Shown one piece after another: positions 8,894 to 17,782 of a DNA stretch of 64,000 nucleotides. The DNA comes from Bradyrhizobium sp. CB1015 (GTDB lineage Bacteria; Pseudomonadota; Alphaproteobacteria; Rhizobiales; Xanthobacteraceae). A program made the translations under genes and the position numbers. The notes beneath the pieces are model-generated. The model worked only from the letters and a program-made list of their open reading frames with translations, was not told the origin of the DNA and made no database searches. How positions within the stretch are numbered: the stretch's first letter is position 1; every line of letters begins with the position of its first letter. The stretch is from the NCBI RefSeq assembly GCF_025200925.1, contig NZ_CP104174.1, forward strand, positions 5,270,001-5,334,000, read 5' to 3'.

Positions 8894-10213
8894 TCAGCCC
8901 GCAAGTCTTGCGACCGCGTCGGCAGGCGACATGGTCTCGCGCGCGCCGTCGCTGCGCCGCTTGATCTCGACCTTGCCGTCGGCGAGCCCCTTCGGCCCGA
9001 TCATGATCTGCCAGGGGATGCCGATCAGGTCGGCAGCGGCGAATTTGGCGCCGGCACGCTGGTCGGTGTCGTCGTAGAGCACGTCGACGCCCTTGGCGGT
9101 GAGCTCGGCATAGAGCTTCTCGCAGGCCGCATCGACGGCCGCATCACCCTGCTTCAGGTTGAGGATCGAGACGCGGAACGGTGCCACCGCCTCCGGCCAT
9201 TTGATGCCGGCATCGTCATGGCAGGCTTCGATGATGGCACCAAGCAGGCGCGAGACGCCGACGCCGTACGAGCCGCCATGGATCGGCACGTCGACGCCGT
9301 CCGGCCCCGCCACCAGCGCCTTCATCGGCTCGGAATATTTGGTGCCGAAATAGAAGATCTGGCCGACCTCGATGCCGCGGGTGTTCACCCGCTTGTCGTC
9401 CGGCACTTCCTGCTCGAAGCGCGCGGCGTCGTGGACGTCCTCGGTCGCTGCATAGAGCGAGGTCCACTGCTTGATGATCGGCGTCAGATCGCTCTCATAA
9501 TCGACGTCCTCGCCGGGTACCGGCAGGTCCAGCACGTCGCGATTGATGAACACGCCGGATTCGCCGGTCTCGGCAAGCACGATGAACTCGTGGCTGAGAT
9601 CGCCGCCGATCGGGCCGGTCTCGGCGCGCATCGGGATTGCCTTCAGTCCCATCCGTGCGAAGGTGCGCAAGTATGCGACGAACATCTTGTTGTAGGCGAC
9701 GCGTGCCGCGGCCTCGTTGAGGTCGAACGAATAGGCGTCCTTCATCAGGAACTCGCGGCCGCGCATCACGCCGAAACGCGGACGCTGCTCGTCGCGGAAT
9801 TTCCATTGGATATGATAGAGATTCAGCGGCAGGTTCTTGTAGGACTTCACATAGGCGCGGAAGATCTCGGTGATCATTTCCTCGTTGGTCGGTCCGTACA
9901 GCAGCTCGCGCTTATGGCGGTCGGCGATGCGCAGCATCTCCGGGCCATAGGCGTCGTAGCGGCCGCTCTCGCGCCAGAGATCGGCGAGCTGAAGCGTCGG
10001 CATCAGCACCTCGATCGCGCCCGAACGGTCCTGCTCCTCGCGCACGATCTGCTCGATCTTCTTCAGCACGCGAAACCCGAGCGGCAGCCAGGCATAGATG
10101 CCGGCCGCCTCCTGCCGGATCATGCCGGCACGCAGCATCAGCCGATGCGAGACGATCTCCGCCTCTTTCGGATTTTCCTTCAGGATGGGCAGAAAGAACC
10201 GCGACAACCGCAT
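8894..10213 (-). CDS. proS: Prolyl-tRNA synthetase (short, alphaproteobacterial type)
   Basis: 439 residues, class II synthetase. Motif 2 reads [20 protein letters not shown] and motif 3 [11 protein letters not shown]; the C-terminal anticodon-binding domain begins near residue 340 (FRVSILNL). The insertion (editing) domain present in the 570-residue enterobacterial form is absent, as is normal for rhizobia. It charges tRNA-Pro. The first gene of a proS-lol run on the minus strand. Confidence 0.96.
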   Translation of the reverse strand: MRLSRFFLPILKENPKEAEIVSHRLMLRAGMIRQEAAGIYAWLPLGFRVLKKIEQIVREEQDRSGAIEVLMPTLQLADLWRESGRYDAYGPEMLRIADRHKRELLYGPTNEEMITEIFRAYVKSYKNLPLNLYHIQWKFRDEQRPRFGVMRGREFLMKDAYSFDLNEAAARVAYNKMFVAYLRTFARMGLKAIPMRAETGPIGGDLSHEFIVLAETGESGVFINRDVLDLPVPGEDVDYESDLTPIIKQWTSLYAATEDVHDAARFEQEVPDDKRVNTRGIEVGQIFYFGTKYSEPMKALVAGPDGVDVPIHGGSYGVGVSRLLGAIIEACHDDAGIKWPEAVAPFRVSILNLKQGDAAVDAACEKLYAELTAKGVDVLYDDTDQRAGAKFAAADLIGIPWQIMIGPKGLADGKVEIKRRSDGARETMSPADAVARLAG

Positions 10214-10288
10214 GCTAATACTCTGGGAATCAGTGATCGCCCGCAGTGAAACCGGATTGGGAGCGAAAACACAAGACCGGGAATGAGG

Positions 10289-10306
10289 AAAAGCCGCTAA
10301 CGCGGC
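10289..10306 (-). terminator. Weak terminator-like hairpin after the copper operon
   Basis: GCCGC/GCGGC arms around a 4-base loop, followed on the minus strand by TTTTCC. It lies about 70 bp beyond the CopCD stop. The stem is short and the T run is weak. Confidence 0.3.
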
Positions 10307-10378
10307 GAAATTCCTGTCATTTTTCCGTTGCCTTCAGGTTTGACTCGAGGAGCAGCGTGGAATGCAAAGCCGGCGAGC

Positions 10379-11941
10379 CTAGGGCGGCGGCACATCGAGT
10401 TCATCCGCGAGGGTGATCTTCTCGAAATCGCTCACGAGCGCCTCGATCCGGACACGCCAGCGGCCGGCGAAGGGCAGCTCGACCTTGCGTACGTGCCAGT
10501 AGCCATCCGGCCCGAGCGAGGCGCCCCGTTCCATCGGCTCGATGCCGCGCTCGGGCAGGCTGAGCGTCAACGTCACCTCTTTGGCGCCCAGGGGCGTCCC
10601 CTCGCCGGTCATGAGCTGGAGTACGAAATCGTCCTTGCCGACCTTTCCAGGAGACACCAGCACCTGGAACATCGCCTTGTCGCTGTGGATGTGGATTGCC
10701 AAAGCCGTCTCCGGAACAATCGTTCGCGGCGGCGGCGTGAAGCGCCAACCAGCGACGACGGCGAAGATGGCGAGGGCGATAGCGCATTCGAGAAGGATCG
10801 AGCGCTTGAGCATAGCCTGGGATCCGCGATCACGTGCGAGCGCCGGAGCGAGGCGGAAGCGGTTGAGCGCCGCAAGTGCGAGCAGCATGAGAACCAGCGC
10901 GAGCTTGATCGAGAGGATGAGTCCATAGCGGGTCTCGACCAACGCCGAAGCCTTTTCGAGCTGAACAATTGCAAGGGCAAGACCCGTCAATGCCAGCACG
11001 CCGACGGCCGGCATGGCGATGCCCGAGAAGCGGTTCACGACGACAAGGGTTGCTGGCGTCGGCTTCGAGAGCAGTGCCGCGAGCGGAGCAAGAGCGCCGA
11101 TCCACAGCGCAACGCACAGGCCGTGAAGAAACATCGCCGGTCGCATCATCATCTGAGGCGGCGCTGTTGCGGCGTGCCCGCTCATGGCAAGCGACAAGCC
11201 CACACCGACCCCCGCAATCAAAGCAAGAGCGCGCGAAGACCACGCGCTGCGCAGCGCCAGTAGAGCGAGCAGCATCGCCGCGGCGGCAACAAGAAACGCG
11301 CGGCCGGCACTGGTCGTGAACGCGACCTTCCAAGGCGCGGCCGCCGCGAGCGCCGCGGGCGGCAGGCCGAGGAGATCGAGACCGAGCGCACCGACGGACA
11401 CCACCGCGCTCGAAAGGCCGACCACGAGCGCCGCGCGCGGCACGGTCGTGCCTGTCAACGACCGTGATATCCAGCGCGCGAACAACACACCGCCGACGCC
11501 AACGAACAGCCCGAGGTAGAGGCCAACGCGTGCCAGCCAGATCAGCACGCCCAACCAGTTGCCAGTGCTCGCGGGCGGCTTCGTTTCCGACGGCGTGCCG
11601 ACCGAAAACATCACCGATCCCACCACCGGATGGCCATCCTGCGAGATCACGCGATAACTGACGACCGCGGTCCCCTCAGGCAAATCCGCCGGCATCGCCA
11701 CCGAGATCGTCTCGCCCGACGCACTGACACGCGGATCGTCTCGCGCCCTGCCCGCCCCGTCGATCAGCCGGATGGCGCCTGGCGTCACCGGCTCGTTGAA
11801 CCGCAGCTCCACCACCTCGGGCGCGGTCGCGAGCGTGCTGCCGCTCGCCGGCTCGACCGAGATCAGCGCCGCATGCGCGAGCGCACCGCTCGCGAGGCCC
11901 GCAGCGAAGAGCAGCGTCGCGAGCGCGGCGAGGACGCGCAT
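10379..11941 (-). CDS. pcuE: CopC-CopD fusion, copper homeostasis membrane protein (PcuE)
   Basis: 520 residues. Signal peptide, then a mature CopC domain starting at His in ALAHAALISVEPASGSTL, with the second copper site in SQDGHPVVGSVMF near residue 108. From about residue 130 a CopD membrane domain with about eight helices follows, and the last 100 residues form a YtkA-like soluble tail (WRFTPPPRT ... ELDVPPP). It is thought to take copper from the periplasm into or across the inner membrane. Last gene of the copper operon; its ATG overlaps the previous TGA by one base. The name follows B. japonicum pcuABCDE from memory. Confidence 0.88.
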   Translation of the reverse strand: MRVLAALATLLFAAGLASGALAHAALISVEPASGSTLATAPEVVELRFNEPVTPGAIRLIDGAGRARDDPRVSASGETISVAMPADLPEGTAVVSYRVISQDGHPVVGSVMFSVGTPSETKPPASTGNWLGVLIWLARVGLYLGLFVGVGGVLFARWISRSLTGTTVPRAALVVGLSSAVVSVGALGLDLLGLPPAALAAAAPWKVAFTTSAGRAFLVAAAAMLLALLALRSAWSSRALALIAGVGVGLSLAMSGHAATAPPQMMMRPAMFLHGLCVALWIGALAPLAALLSKPTPATLVVVNRFSGIAMPAVGVLALTGLALAIVQLEKASALVETRYGLILSIKLALVLMLLALAALNRFRLAPALARDRGSQAMLKRSILLECAIALAIFAVVAGWRFTPPPRTIVPETALAIHIHSDKAMFQVLVSPGKVGKDDFVLQLMTGEGTPLGAKEVTLTLSLPERGIEPMERGASLGPDGYWHVRKVELPFAGRWRVRIEALVSDFEKITLADELDVPPP

Positions 11942-12459
11942 CAGGGTTTCGGCAGGAGCTTCACGCCAGGCGCCGGCGACTTGCCCTCATGCGAATGCCC
12001 TGCCCCCTCGGTTGGGATTTCGATCCAGCGGCTAACGCCGGCCTCACATTCCTGAACCACGGGGAAGTACAAGGTCGTGTTCGGCTTAAGCTTGTCGGTC
12101 AGCACCGTCTGCATGATGAACTCGTCATAGTTCTTGTCCGGCAGCTTGCCGCCGGACCACGCCACCTCCTTGACGCCGGACGATAGCTTGTTGCCGTGAT
12201 AGTCGTATTCCCCGGCATATTTGCCCTCGAGGATATCGATGCTCCAGCCGGCCTTCGGCATCGGCTTCACCGCGATCACCCCTTCCGGAATCTGCACGCG
12301 GAGCTTCACCGTCGGCGATCCCGCGCAGCCATGCGGCACGGTGAAGACCGCCTTGTAGGACGCACCGATTGTGGCTTGCTTGGTCTCGAGCGAGACATGC
12401 GCGGCCGCTGGTGATGCGGCGAGCGCGGCGATCAGGATCAGGCAGGATCGTTTCGACAT
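11941..12459 (-). CDS. pcuD: YcnI/DUF1775 copper-binding periplasmic protein (PcuD)
   Basis: 172 residues from MSKRSCLILIAALAAS; a GGGAG site precedes this ATG, and the upstream in-frame ATG would overlap the previous gene. A signal peptide ends at AAAHVSLET, leaving His as the mature N-terminus, which is the copper ligand known in YcnI. The conserved core contains VPHGCAGSPTVKLRVQIPEG, WSGGKLPD and FPVVQECEAG; the tail is GHSHEGK. Probably a periplasmic copper carrier between PcuC and PcuE. Confidence 0.9.
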   Translation of the reverse strand: MSKRSCLILIAALAASPAAAHVSLETKQATIGASYKAVFTVPHGCAGSPTVKLRVQIPEGVIAVKPMPKAGWSIDILEGKYAGEYDYHGNKLSSGVKEVAWSGGKLPDKNYDEFIMQTVLTDKLKPNTTLYFPVVQECEAGVSRWIEIPTEGAGHSHEGKSPAPGVKLLPKP

Positions 12460-12488
12460 ATTCGGTCTCCCGAGAGTCCAGAACAGTC

Positions 12489-13025
12489 TCATTTCATCTT
12501 CATTCCCGAATGATCCGGCATTTTCTTCATGTCCATATGACCCGAGTGTCCGCCATCGCCCGGCGCCTGCGCGCCGACGCCCTGGACGTCGAGGGCAACA
12601 GCGACCTTTCCGGCCTTCTCGAACTGAAGCGTCACCGGCACCTTGTCGCCCTGCTTGAAGGGTCCCTTCAGCTCCTGAAGCATCAAGTGATTGCTGCCGG
12701 GCGCGAGCTTCACACTCTTGCCTGGATCGATCGTCAGTCCCTTGTCGAGCGGGCGCATCTTCATCACGCCGTTGTCCATCGCCATCTCGTGAATCTCGGC
12801 CTTGCCTGCGATATCGGCGGACACGCTGACCAGCCTGTCGGCCGCGTTGCCCTTGTTTTCGATCGTCAGGTAGCCGCCGGCGACCTTGGCGCCGCCCGGC
12901 GTCGCCCGGCTCCAGGCCTGCGAGATGACGAGATCGCCGGCCTTGACATCCTCGGCGCGCACGGGGGCGGCGAACATTGCGGCGGAGAGCGCTGCGAGCG
13001 CGAGGATTCGTGAGAGCTTGGTCAT
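12489..13025 (-). CDS. pcuC: Periplasmic copper chaperone PCu(A)C (PcuC)
   Basis: 178 residues with a signal peptide (MTKLSRILALAALSAAMFA). The copper(I) site H-x-M ... M ... H-x-M is visible as EIHEMAMDNGVMKMR and GSNHLMLQELKG. A flexible C-terminal tail, GHSGHMDMKK to MKMK, is rich in His and Met and could bind extra copper. Homologues deliver copper to the CuA site of cytochrome c oxidase, and PcuC of B. japonicum is needed for oxidase biogenesis under copper starvation. It lies 33 bp after the receptor gene. Confidence 0.94.
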   Translation of the reverse strand: MTKLSRILALAALSAAMFAAPVRAEDVKAGDLVISQAWSRATPGGAKVAGGYLTIENKGNAADRLVSVSADIAGKAEIHEMAMDNGVMKMRPLDKGLTIDPGKSVKLAPGSNHLMLQELKGPFKQGDKVPVTLQFEKAGKVAVALDVQGVGAQAPGDGGHSGHMDMKKMPDHSGMKMK

Positions 13026-13058
13026 GTCATTTTACCTTTCTTGTCGTAGACGTCGCCA

Positions 13059-15533
13059 TCAGAACGTGTACTTGCCGGCGAGAACGAAGGTTCGCCCCGG
13101 AAACGGATGGAACAGGAAATACTGCGCGTTGAAGAGATTATCGATGCCGAAGTCGAACGCGAAATTCTTCGTCGCGTTATAGTCCATCTTCACGTCGACA
13201 ACGAGGAAGTTGTCGAACGCGCCATAGACGTGGGCAACACGATCCGTGTTGTCCAGCGTCGAGTACTGCTTGCCACTGTAGCGGGCGGCAATGGTGTAAG
13301 CCCAACTATCGTTCGGCCGGTAGGTCACGCCGAATTTTGCGCGCCAGTCCGGGACATATGGCACACGTTTGCCGACGACGGTCGTCGGCAGGTTCGTCAA
13401 GGGATCAATGCCGGCCCAGCTCGCATCGGCCAGGATACGGGAATCGACATAAGTCACGCTGCCGAACACCTGCAGACCGCCAATGAGGACGTTGTCCTTG
13501 TCGGCCGACAGCTCGATACCCTGCAGTCTGATCGCATCGACATTGCTGATCACCGTCGTCGGCGTCTGCACCTTCGTCACCGGATTGGTGACGTGGTTGG
13601 TCTGGGAGATGATCGCATGATCGGTGTGCTCCCGGAACAGCGTCAGCCGGACGCGGCCGTCGCTCCATCTGCGCTCGATGTTCAGCTCACCGATCAGATC
13701 CTGCTCAGGTAACAGGTTGGGATTGGCGACCGTCGCCACGCCGCCGACCGTCAGGTTCTGATAGAGCTCCATCACGGTCGGATACCGATAGGCCTGCCCG
13801 ACGTTTGCCGTGATGTTCCAGTCCTCGGTCGGATCGAATGAGAGCGACGCTTTCGGTGAGAAATTCGTCGAGGAGAGCTGCGGTTGTTGAACCGCAGCGA
13901 TCGATGTGATCGCGCCGGCGGCGGTGGTGGCCGTACTGACATTGAAGCCATCCTGGGCACGCCAGGTTTCGAGCCGCCCGCCGAGCGTGAGCTTCAGATT
14001 GTGAATGATCTTCCAGGCATCCTGAATCCAGATCGCGCCGGTCCGGGTCTCCCCCTCGCTCTGCGAGTAGAGCGTGCCGGTGCCGGTGTCGCCCGTCGCG
14101 TTCCACACCGCTGACGCGTAGATGGGGGTTTCCAGGCGGTAGCGATCACCATGCAGGCCGAAGCTGACCTCGTGCGGTCCATCGTAACCGAGCGGCCGCC
14201 AGATGCCCTTGGCATCGGCATTCTGCCAGTTGGTGCCGTCCATCCTTGTGATCTTCCCGTTCTGGGAATAGCCGACGCCTGTGGGCGTAACCGTAAACGG
14301 ATTGAGCTGGATGTCCTGGAGATAGTTGTAGCTCGAAGCCGACAGGTCGAAATCGTAGGTGCCCTTGGTGTCGCTCTTGAGCGCGATGGCGTTGCTGACA
14401 TGGGTCTGGTCCCAGACATATTTGCCGGTGGCAAATCCGGACAGGCCTGCGAATGTGGGCGCACCGCTCGCGGCCGACTTCAAATAGCTCTGCGGATCGG
14501 AGACCTGATGATTATTCCAGACTCCGAACGAATAGGTCGCGTGCACCTGTGCCGTGACGTCATAGGCCAGGCGGATGTTCCCGGAGGTCTGCTGCGAATG
14601 CGCGAGGATGCCCGCCCCGACCACATTGGCCGCAACGCCCTGCTTGTTCAGTGCGGGAAACGCACCGGTCGTACCGGCCGGGATTGTTGCGCTCGTCGTG
14701 TAGGTGAGCGGCTGCTGATAGCTGTCGAGATAGTTGGCGCTGACGAGCCATGACAGCTTGCCATCGCGATTGCCTGCGGCGGCGCTGGTCTGGCTCGTCA
14801 CATACGTATCCCTCGTGCCGTACTGGCTCCACGGCATCACCGAGACCGTTTCCTTGGCAATAGCAAACGGCTTGTCCGGCATCTTTGACGAGATCAGCAG
14901 CACGCCGCCGATCGAATTGCCGGGATAGGCGGCCGCGAACGGACCGTTGAGATAGTCGACCCGTCCGATCGCTTCCGGAGAGATCAGGTTCCACTTCGGC
15001 GAGGCATTGGTGTTGTTGTTGCCGATCAGCGCCGAGATCAGGAGATCGTCGTAATAGATCAGCGTCCGCGAGCTCGAATTGAGGCCCCAGCTGCGCGTCG
15101 CGAGCACGGCATTGTTGTCGCCATCGTTGCGCTTGCGCACGAACAGGCTCGGCATGTATTTGACGGCGTCCTCGGGGTCCTTGAGGTTGATCGCCTCATC
15201 GACCTCCTTCGCCGTGATGCTGAAGGCGCGCTGTGGCAACTGATAGCGCGCCACAGCAGCCGGCGGCTCCAGTGACGGCCGGGCGCTGCCCGCCCCCTGC
15301 TCGGCCGCCGCGGCAGGAGCGGTCCGCACGCTGGCAAGCCTTGCCGCTTGAGTCGTGGCCGCGACCGGGCGCATCGTCAGATTGCGCGGCTTGGGCTTCA
15401 CTGCCGCGGGCGCATCGACGGTGACAGGTGGCAGCACTGCGCTGCTCTGGGCAAACACACCGCTCGACGAAGCAAGCAGCGCCGCCTGAACGGCAACGAT
15501 GCTCACGCCGCAGCGGGCATGACAATGTAACAT
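13059..15533 (-). CDS. pcuB: TonB-dependent outer membrane receptor of the copper operon (PcuB)
   Basis: 824 residues. N-terminal signal (ending FAQS), a Pro/Ala-rich stretch, then the plug (ITAKEVDEAINLKDPEDAVKYMP ... DYLNGPFAAAYPGNSIGGVL) and a 22-strand barrel ending in the terminal aromatic (GRTFVLAGKYTF). Position between the DUF2946 gene and pcuC indicates copper or a copper chelate as ligand; the sequence itself does not prove this. Transport energy would come from TonB-ExbBD encoded elsewhere. Residues about 25-105 are low-complexity and probably contain the TonB box. Confidence 0.9.
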   Translation of the reverse strand: MLHCHARCGVSIVAVQAALLASSSGVFAQSSAVLPPVTVDAPAAVKPKPRNLTMRPVAATTQAARLASVRTAPAAAAEQGAGSARPSLEPPAAVARYQLPQRAFSITAKEVDEAINLKDPEDAVKYMPSLFVRKRNDGDNNAVLATRSWGLNSSSRTLIYYDDLLISALIGNNNTNASPKWNLISPEAIGRVDYLNGPFAAAYPGNSIGGVLLISSKMPDKPFAIAKETVSVMPWSQYGTRDTYVTSQTSAAAGNRDGKLSWLVSANYLDSYQQPLTYTTSATIPAGTTGAFPALNKQGVAANVVGAGILAHSQQTSGNIRLAYDVTAQVHATYSFGVWNNHQVSDPQSYLKSAASGAPTFAGLSGFATGKYVWDQTHVSNAIALKSDTKGTYDFDLSASSYNYLQDIQLNPFTVTPTGVGYSQNGKITRMDGTNWQNADAKGIWRPLGYDGPHEVSFGLHGDRYRLETPIYASAVWNATGDTGTGTLYSQSEGETRTGAIWIQDAWKIIHNLKLTLGGRLETWRAQDGFNVSTATTAAGAITSIAAVQQPQLSSTNFSPKASLSFDPTEDWNITANVGQAYRYPTVMELYQNLTVGGVATVANPNLLPEQDLIGELNIERRWSDGRVRLTLFREHTDHAIISQTNHVTNPVTKVQTPTTVISNVDAIRLQGIELSADKDNVLIGGLQVFGSVTYVDSRILADASWAGIDPLTNLPTTVVGKRVPYVPDWRAKFGVTYRPNDSWAYTIAARYSGKQYSTLDNTDRVAHVYGAFDNFLVVDVKMDYNATKNFAFDFGIDNLFNAQYFLFHPFPGRTFVLAGKYTF

Positions 15534-15618
15534 TAGGGCATTCCTGACGCCGGCCTTCTTCCCGGCTGTTCGACAGCATCAATCGCCAGCGGACGAGCCG
15601 CGGCGACAGCGAGGGTCG

Positions 15619-16008
15619 TCAGGAAAGTTGCGGAGGTGCACGCGCCTGGGCGCTAGAGCCCTTGCGGGTGGAAATGGTCGATACGTCCGCCGCGCGCCAC
15701 ACCACGCGTCCAGCATGGCGGACGGGAATGGCCAAGGCCGACTGCGGCGGCGAATCGAGCGATGCGCTGGCCTGCGCCAGACAGCAGAGTGCACAGGCAC
15801 CGGCATGCGCCGTCGGCGAGCCGGTCCGATCGTTCAGGCCGCCATCCTGGTCGCTCGCACTATGGCAGATGATGGCGGCAGAGAGCGGATCGGCAACGGC
15901 CTGGCCCGCCGCGAGACAGGCGGCAATCGGCGCCAGCACCTGCATCACCAGGGCGAGCAGGACCAGAGGCAGAAATTTTTGCAGGCGTGCGCGCATCCGC
16001 CGGACCAT
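15619..16008 (-). CDS. pcuA: DUF2946 family protein, first gene of the copper operon (PcuA)
   Basis: 129 residues. N-terminal signal/anchor LQKFLPLVLLALVMQVLAPIAACLA, then a mature part with paired cysteines in GACALCCLAQAS and a conserved VRHAGRVVW segment; the end is AQARAPP. DUF2946 proteins are small exported Cys-containing proteins associated with copper genes, role unknown. Start uncertain: ATG at 16008 or the in-frame ATG at 15996 (MRARLQKF). It is 85 bp upstream of pcuB on the same strand and is taken as operon leader. Confidence 0.75.
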   Translation of the reverse strand: MVRRMRARLQKFLPLVLLALVMQVLAPIAACLAAGQAVADPLSAAIICHSASDQDGGLNDRTGSPTAHAGACALCCLAQASASLDSPPQSALAIPVRHAGRVVWRAADVSTISTRKGSSAQARAPPQLS

Positions 16009-16255
16009 TCGTTCGTGCGCTAACTAAACACCGCCCCGGCACCCGAGTCGAGGTCAGTTCCGCCGCCCGCTTGGTCCAGCGCAAATTGCGCGACAGCTGT
16101 GGCCGGACCGCCCCACCCCGCGGCAGGCGGCATCTAAGGCAAGGAAGCCCGCCCCGGCCATCCACAAATTTCTTATGTTTGTCATATATTTAGATGGCTA
16201 AAAGCCCGATCATTTCGTCAGCTGCTGTTATTTTGAACATTCGTTGCTGAAAATG

Positions 16256-16284
16256 ATGACAAGTGAGAAAAGTTGATCTAGCAT
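16256..16284 (+). promoter_or_regulatory. Putative sigma-70 promoter of the orphan small RNA
   Basis: -35 ATGACA (16256-16261), 17-base spacer, -10 TAGCAT (16279-16284). Transcription would start about 16290-16292. Confidence 0.5.
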
Positions 16285-16290
16285 CCCTCT

Positions 16291-16456
16291 TGCTCAGGCG
16301 CTGACCGCGAGGTCGAGGCCTGGTGGTCCAAGTCTCGGGAGGAGCCCCTGGCGCGCAAAACGCAGCGTCGCCCCGTCAATCAAGATCAAATCTTAAGATC
16401 GGGGATAATAGGGTCGACACAATTTTTGAGCGGGGCCAGGGCCCCGCTCTTTTTTT
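16291..16456 (+). ncRNA. Candidate structured small RNA, about 166 nt
   Basis: No coding frame is credible here, yet the stretch is bounded by a promoter-like pair upstream and a strong intrinsic terminator downstream. Local stems: GACC-GCGA-GGTC (a GNRA tetraloop), GGCC-TGGT-GGTC, a GGCG/CGCC arm enclosing GCG-CAAAA-CGC, and AAGAT-CAA-ATCTT. The last 29 nt are the terminator. The next plus-strand gene starts 280 bp later and should not be read by this transcript, so it is more likely a trans-acting RNA than a leader. I do not recognise the family; 6S RNA, SRP RNA and tmRNA signatures are absent. Confidence 0.55.
16428..16456 (+). terminator. Strong Rho-independent terminator
   Basis: Perfect 9-bp stem GAGCGGGGC / GCCCCGCTC with a CAGG loop and a run of seven T. 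Reading on the other strand gives no T run, so it serves plus-strand transcription. No protein gene ends nearby. Confidence 0.88.
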
Positions 16457-16739
16457 GCGTGCGTGGCCGATGCCGCCGATGAACGCTTCTTCCGGCCACA
16501 TCGAGTAGTCATTTTAGCCAAGCATTGCGCGCACGACGCATCGCACTCGCGCAAGGGTCGATGCCCCGCGCTGACAGGCGATGCTCGACCTCGCGTGACG
16601 CTCAGCGGACGCTCCCGGCTGAAGCGACGCCTGTCCCGCACCTGATTGCAGATTGAGTGGGAACAACTCTTGTGAGAGACTTTCGGACATCGGTCGCGCA
16701 AGCAATGACGCGCCGACGACAAATATATGGGAGCGAGCG

Positions 16740-17762
16740 ATGTCCGGGACGAAAGATTTCTCGACGACGAGGCGCGATCTTCTTCAGGCGGCAGCGACCG
16801 CCGGCGCCGCAACTGCCATCCTCGGCAGCATGGGCATAAACCCCGCACTGGCAGCCGAAGTCGGACGCAGCGAAAAGCCGCTGAAGGCGGCCTTCTCCAA
16901 TGCGGGCCTTCAGGCGACCTGGTGCGCGCAAGGCAAGCAGGCCGCGGAATTCTGGGGCAAGCTGTTCAATGTCGAAGTCACCTGGTTCGACGGCCAGCTC
17001 GATGCAGTGAAGCAGCGCGCGGCGATCGACAACATGGCCTCGCAGAAATGGGACTTCGTCGCAATCCAGGCCTTCGGCATCGGCACCCTCACCCAGCCGG
17101 TGCAGAAGATGATCGATGCCGGCACGCCCGTGATCGACATGGACACGCTGATCGCGCCGCTGGATCAGATCAACGTCCACTCCTTCCTCGCCCCCGACAA
17201 CGAGTTCATGGGCGCTTCGGTGACGCAGGCGCTGTGCAACGCCATGGGCGGCAAGGGCAAGATCATCATGACGCAGGGCGCGCTCGGACATACAGGTGCG
17301 CAAGGACGAGCCAAGGGCTTCAATTCGGTCGTCAAGCAATTCCCCGGCATCGAGGTGCTCGACACTCAGCCGGCCGATTGGGACGTATCGAAGACCGCCC
17401 GCCTCTGGGAAACCTACCTCACGAAGTACCCGCAGATCGACGCGGCCTTCTTCCACAATGACGACATGGCGCTGGCCGCCGCCAACATCATGAAGGCGCG
17501 CAATCGCACCAACATCCTGATCGGCGGGGTCGACGCCATGCCGCCGGCAATCCAGGCGGTGAGCGAAGGCCGCATGTTCGCGACCGTCCGCAATCCCTCC
17601 TGCCGCATCCATGGCGGCGCCATCGTCGCGGGCGTTGCGGCCGTGGTCGGCGGCGAGAAGAGCGGACAGGGCATTCCGAAGAACGTCGTTACCGACGGCC
17701 CGGTCGTGACCAAGGCCAATGCGGCCGGGATGCAGTGGATGCAGGATCACTTCCTGATCTGA
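16740..17762 (+). CDS. Sugar ABC transporter substrate-binding protein (ribose/RbsB type)
   Basis: 340 residues from MSGTKDFSTTRRDLLQAAAT; the twin-arginine TTRRDLLQ motif followed by a hydrophobic stretch and ALAAE indicates Tat export. The mature part has the type-I periplasmic binding fold of the sugar family: KAAFSNAGLQATWCAQGKQA, VIDMDTLIAP, GKIIMTQGALGHTGAQGR and AAFFHNDDMALAA. The substrate cannot be deduced. An in-frame ATG 29 codons earlier is rejected because it would bury the Tat motif. First gene of a three-gene transporter operon. Confidence 0.9.
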   Translation: MSGTKDFSTTRRDLLQAAATAGAATAILGSMGINPALAAEVGRSEKPLKAAFSNAGLQATWCAQGKQAAEFWGKLFNVEVTWFDGQLDAVKQRAAIDNMASQKWDFVAIQAFGIGTLTQPVQKMIDAGTPVIDMDTLIAPLDQINVHSFLAPDNEFMGASVTQALCNAMGGKGKIIMTQGALGHTGAQGRAKGFNSVVKQFPGIEVLDTQPADWDVSKTARLWETYLTKYPQIDAAFFHNDDMALAAANIMKARNRTNILIGGVDAMPPAIQAVSEGRMFATVRNPSCRIHGGAIVAGVAAVVGGEKSGQGIPKNVVTDGPVVTKANAAGMQWMQDHFLI

Positions 17763-17782
17763 GCCTCCAGATCTGAACTTTC

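Noticed and set aside
16600..17750. Long minus-strand frame opposite the sugar-binding protein gene
   Set aside because: Shadow frame; the plus strand encodes a complete Tat-exported binding protein.
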